From the NCBI GenBank assembly GCA_002402325.1, contig DHFQ01000154.1, forward strand, positions 1 through 6,667: a stretch of 6,667 bases of DNA, read 5' to 3'. Of the stretch, positions 5,001 through 6,667 are shown piece after piece. Both the position numbers and the translations under genes were made by a program. The stretch is from Candidatus Aminicenantes bacterium UBA4820 (lineage in GTDB: Bacteria; Acidobacteriota; UBA4820). The notes under the pieces are model-generated. The model searched no databases. It saw only the letters and a list, made by a program, of their open reading frames with translations, and had not been told where the DNA came from. How positions within the stretch are numbered: position 1 is the first letter of the stretch; each line of letters begins with the position of its first letter.

Positions 5001-6667
5001 ATGGTTCAGTTCAGGAACAAAGAAAAAGAGATAATTTTTAAAATTGTCTATTATGGTCCTGCCTTAGGGGGAAAAACCACTAATCTTGAGACTCTCCACA
5101 AAATCACAGACCCTGAAGGAAAGACAACATTGACCTCTTTAAAGACTTCAGAAGATAGAACTCTATTTTTTGACCTGCTGCCATTTGACCTTGGAGAGAT
5201 TCAGGGGTATAACATCAGGGTTCAAGTTTATACCGTTCCCGGGCAGGTTCATTACAATATAACAAGAAAGATAGTTTTGACGGGTGCTGATGCTATCATC
5301 TTCGTTGCAGATTCTCAAATTTCAAGGCTTGATGACAACAGAGTCTCATTTGAAAATATGAAGGCAAATTTGCTTTCAAATAAGATGAACATAAATGAAA
5401 TTCCAATAATTATTCAATGCAACAAAGTAGACCTTAAAGAAATTGCAGACGAAAAAACCATTGTTGAAAAGATAGGATTTGAGGGATACAAAGGGGTAAC
5501 AAAAGCATCAGCAATAAGAGGCGATGGGGTGGTTGAAACATTTGAAAGTGCCGTTGCAGAAAGCCTTGTCTATTTTGCTAAGAAATTTAAACTTGAACAA
5601 AAAGGGGCAACAGAGGAAAAATTAAGGGCAGACATATCAAACTTTTTTAAGCAGTTTAAAGACAGAGTTATCAAAACAGATGTAGAAAAGGAAAATCTAC
5701 AAGCAACCATTCCTGTTTATGGTTTGAGCGAAGAGGAGCAACTTACCGCAGCCTTAAAATCAACGACCGAAATTGCTGAACAATACAACGAAGTTGAAAG
5801 GTTAAACCGACTATACAAAGAAAAAGTAGAGGAGATGCAATTTCTTTATGGTTTGGTTCAGACTCTCAATGAATTGAATTCTCCCGATGAGATTATCACA
5901 ACTTCACTTCAAAAAATATCGCAGTTTAAAAAGAATTACTCCTACTCTCTTTTTGAAGTTGAAGAAAAAAATCCTACAAAATTGAAGGGGGTTTTTAACA
6001 CAGATTTTGATCCCCTCGTCAAATTTGGTAACACCCCTTCAGGCAACATCGCTTTAAACCTTATTCAAAAAAGAGAATCATTCAGACTTGATGGGCTAAG
6101 AGAAAGAATAACAGAATTGACGGGAAAAAGCGTGGAGATTCCCGATACCGTTTTAACTTTATGTTTTGGCGATTGCAGCGGAAGTTTTTACTCTATATTT
6201 GTCTATCCAAAAATAAATCAATCTTTAACACAGGAAGAGGAAAATTTCTTCCATCTTTATGAAGGGCTTGTCTCACCTCTTATTCTTTCCAAAAAATATT
6301 TCATCGAGATTTCAAAAGCAAATGAAAACCTTGAACGGAAGGTTATAGAAAGAACAGCGGAACTTTCAAAGGCTCTGGAGGGGTTGAAAGCGGTGGACAA
6401 AGTGAAGAGGGCATTTCTTGACAACATTTCTCACGAAATTAGAACTCCTCTATCAAACATAAAATCTTATAGCGATTTCCTCCTTCGTCATCCAGAAGAG
6501 ATGTTAGAAAAGGGAAAAAACTTTTTGACAACAATCAAAAAAGAGAGCGACCACCTTGAAGAACTTTTTAATTCAATCCTTTCATTTTCATCTGTAAAAG
6601 AGCCAATAAAAGGGGAGGAGACAAATTTGACAGAGGTTTTAAACCTCACTGTTGCAAGGTTGGTCCC
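5001..6667 (+). CDS. MglA-type Ras-like GTPase fused to a GAF-like domain and histidine kinase (partial, C-terminus cut)
   Basis: The frame is open for 555 codons to the window edge. Residues 1-195 are an MglA-like GTPase: P-loop GPALGGKTTN (19-28), switch region with EDRTLFFDLLP (Arg53), TVPGQ (78-82, with Thr where Ras has Asp, as in MglA), FVADSQ (101-106), NKVD (141-144) and KASA (168-171). Residues about 200-275 are a charged helical linker. About 276-435 resembles a GAF sensor domain. About 436-470 is a coiled coil (NLERKVIERTAEL). The dimerisation/phosphoacceptor helix follows, FLDNISHEIRTPL, with His478 (codon 6432-6434) and Thr482. The catalytic ATPase domain should lie beyond the edge. 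No membrane segment or signal peptide is seen, so it is cytoplasmic. AGGAG (4989-4993) lies seven bases before ATG. MglA proteins are usually single-domain polarity switches; here GTP state may gate kinase activity (inference). Ala21 replaces the usual P-loop Gly. Confidence 0.9.
   Translation, partial: MVQFRNKEKEIIFKIVYYGPALGGKTTNLETLHKITDPEGKTTLTSLKTSEDRTLFFDLLPFDLGEIQGYNIRVQVYTVPGQVHYNITRKIVLTGADAIIFVADSQISRLDDNRVSFENMKANLLSNKMNINEIPIIIQCNKVDLKEIADEKTIVEKIGFEGYKGVTKASAIRGDGVVETFESAVAESLVYFAKKFKLEQKGATEEKLRADISNFFKQFKDRVIKTDVEKENLQATIPVYGLSEEEQLTAALKSTTEIAEQYNEVERLNRLYKEKVEEMQFLYGLVQTLNELNSPDEIITTSLQKISQFKKNYSYSLFEVEEKNPTKLKGVFNTDFDPLVKFGNTPSGNIALNLIQKRESFRLDGLRERITELTGKSVEIPDTVLTLCFGDCSGSFYSIFVYPKINQSLTQEEENFFHLYEGLVSPLILSKKYFIEISKANENLERKVIERTAELSKALEGLKAVDKVKRAFLDNISHEIRTPLSNIKSYSDFLLRHPEEMLEKGKNFLTTIKKESDHLEELFNSILSFSSVKEPIKGEETNLTEVLNLTVARLV

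Noticed and set aside
1..6667. CRISPR array, tRNA or rRNA gene, insertion sequence or attachment site
   Set aside because: No regularly spaced repeats, cloverleaf sequence, transposase frame or terminal inverted repeats were seen; nearly all of the window is coding.

Overview
The window is A+T-rich, with Lys/Glu-rich proteins and frequent AGA/AGG and ATA codons. It carries two divergent transcription units separated by a 163-bp control region. The membrane fusion protein and MacB-type permeases point to a bacterium, probably with two membranes. The MglA-type GTPase fits lineages that carry polarity GTPases (for example Myxococcota, Deinococcus-Thermus and several uncultured phyla). The species cannot be named from this sequence.

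Left part, minus strand (read right to left, 4837 to 1): a WYL-domain transcription factor (3875-4837), an HlyD/MacA-type membrane fusion protein (2690-3787), two paralogous MacB/FtsX-type permeases (1456-2688 and 189-1448), and the first 60 residues of an ABC ATPase that runs off the left edge. Gaps inside the transporter block are 1, 7 and 9 nt, and two of its Shine-Dalgarno sites overlap the preceding stop codon, so it is a tight operon. Together the genes look like a MacAB/DevBCA-like export or efflux complex with a pair of different permeases and one ATPase. The WYL gene is the likely local regulator. Two gene starts are set here by strong Shine-Dalgarno sites instead of by the longest reading frame: the WYL protein at ATG 4837 and the fusion protein at GTG 3787.

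Control region 4838-5000: an extended -10 promoter faces left and a -35/extended -10 promoter faces right. Between and across them lies a 12-bp-arm inverted repeat (10 of 12 matching) that is a plausible shared operator. A 16-pair stem-loop fills the 5' leader of the rightward gene.

Right part, plus strand (5001 to the end): one long open frame, cut by the window edge, encodes an MglA-type Ras-like GTPase fused through a coiled coil and a GAF-like domain to a histidine kinase. This is the most unusual item in the window. It has no membrane segment. It keeps the MglA catalytic Arg53 and Gln82 but has Ala at position 21, which corresponds to Ras Gly12. A working hypothesis is that GTP state controls kinase output, with the WYL regulator and transporter operon as neighbours that may share control. 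Only the adjacency and the shared promoter region support that link.
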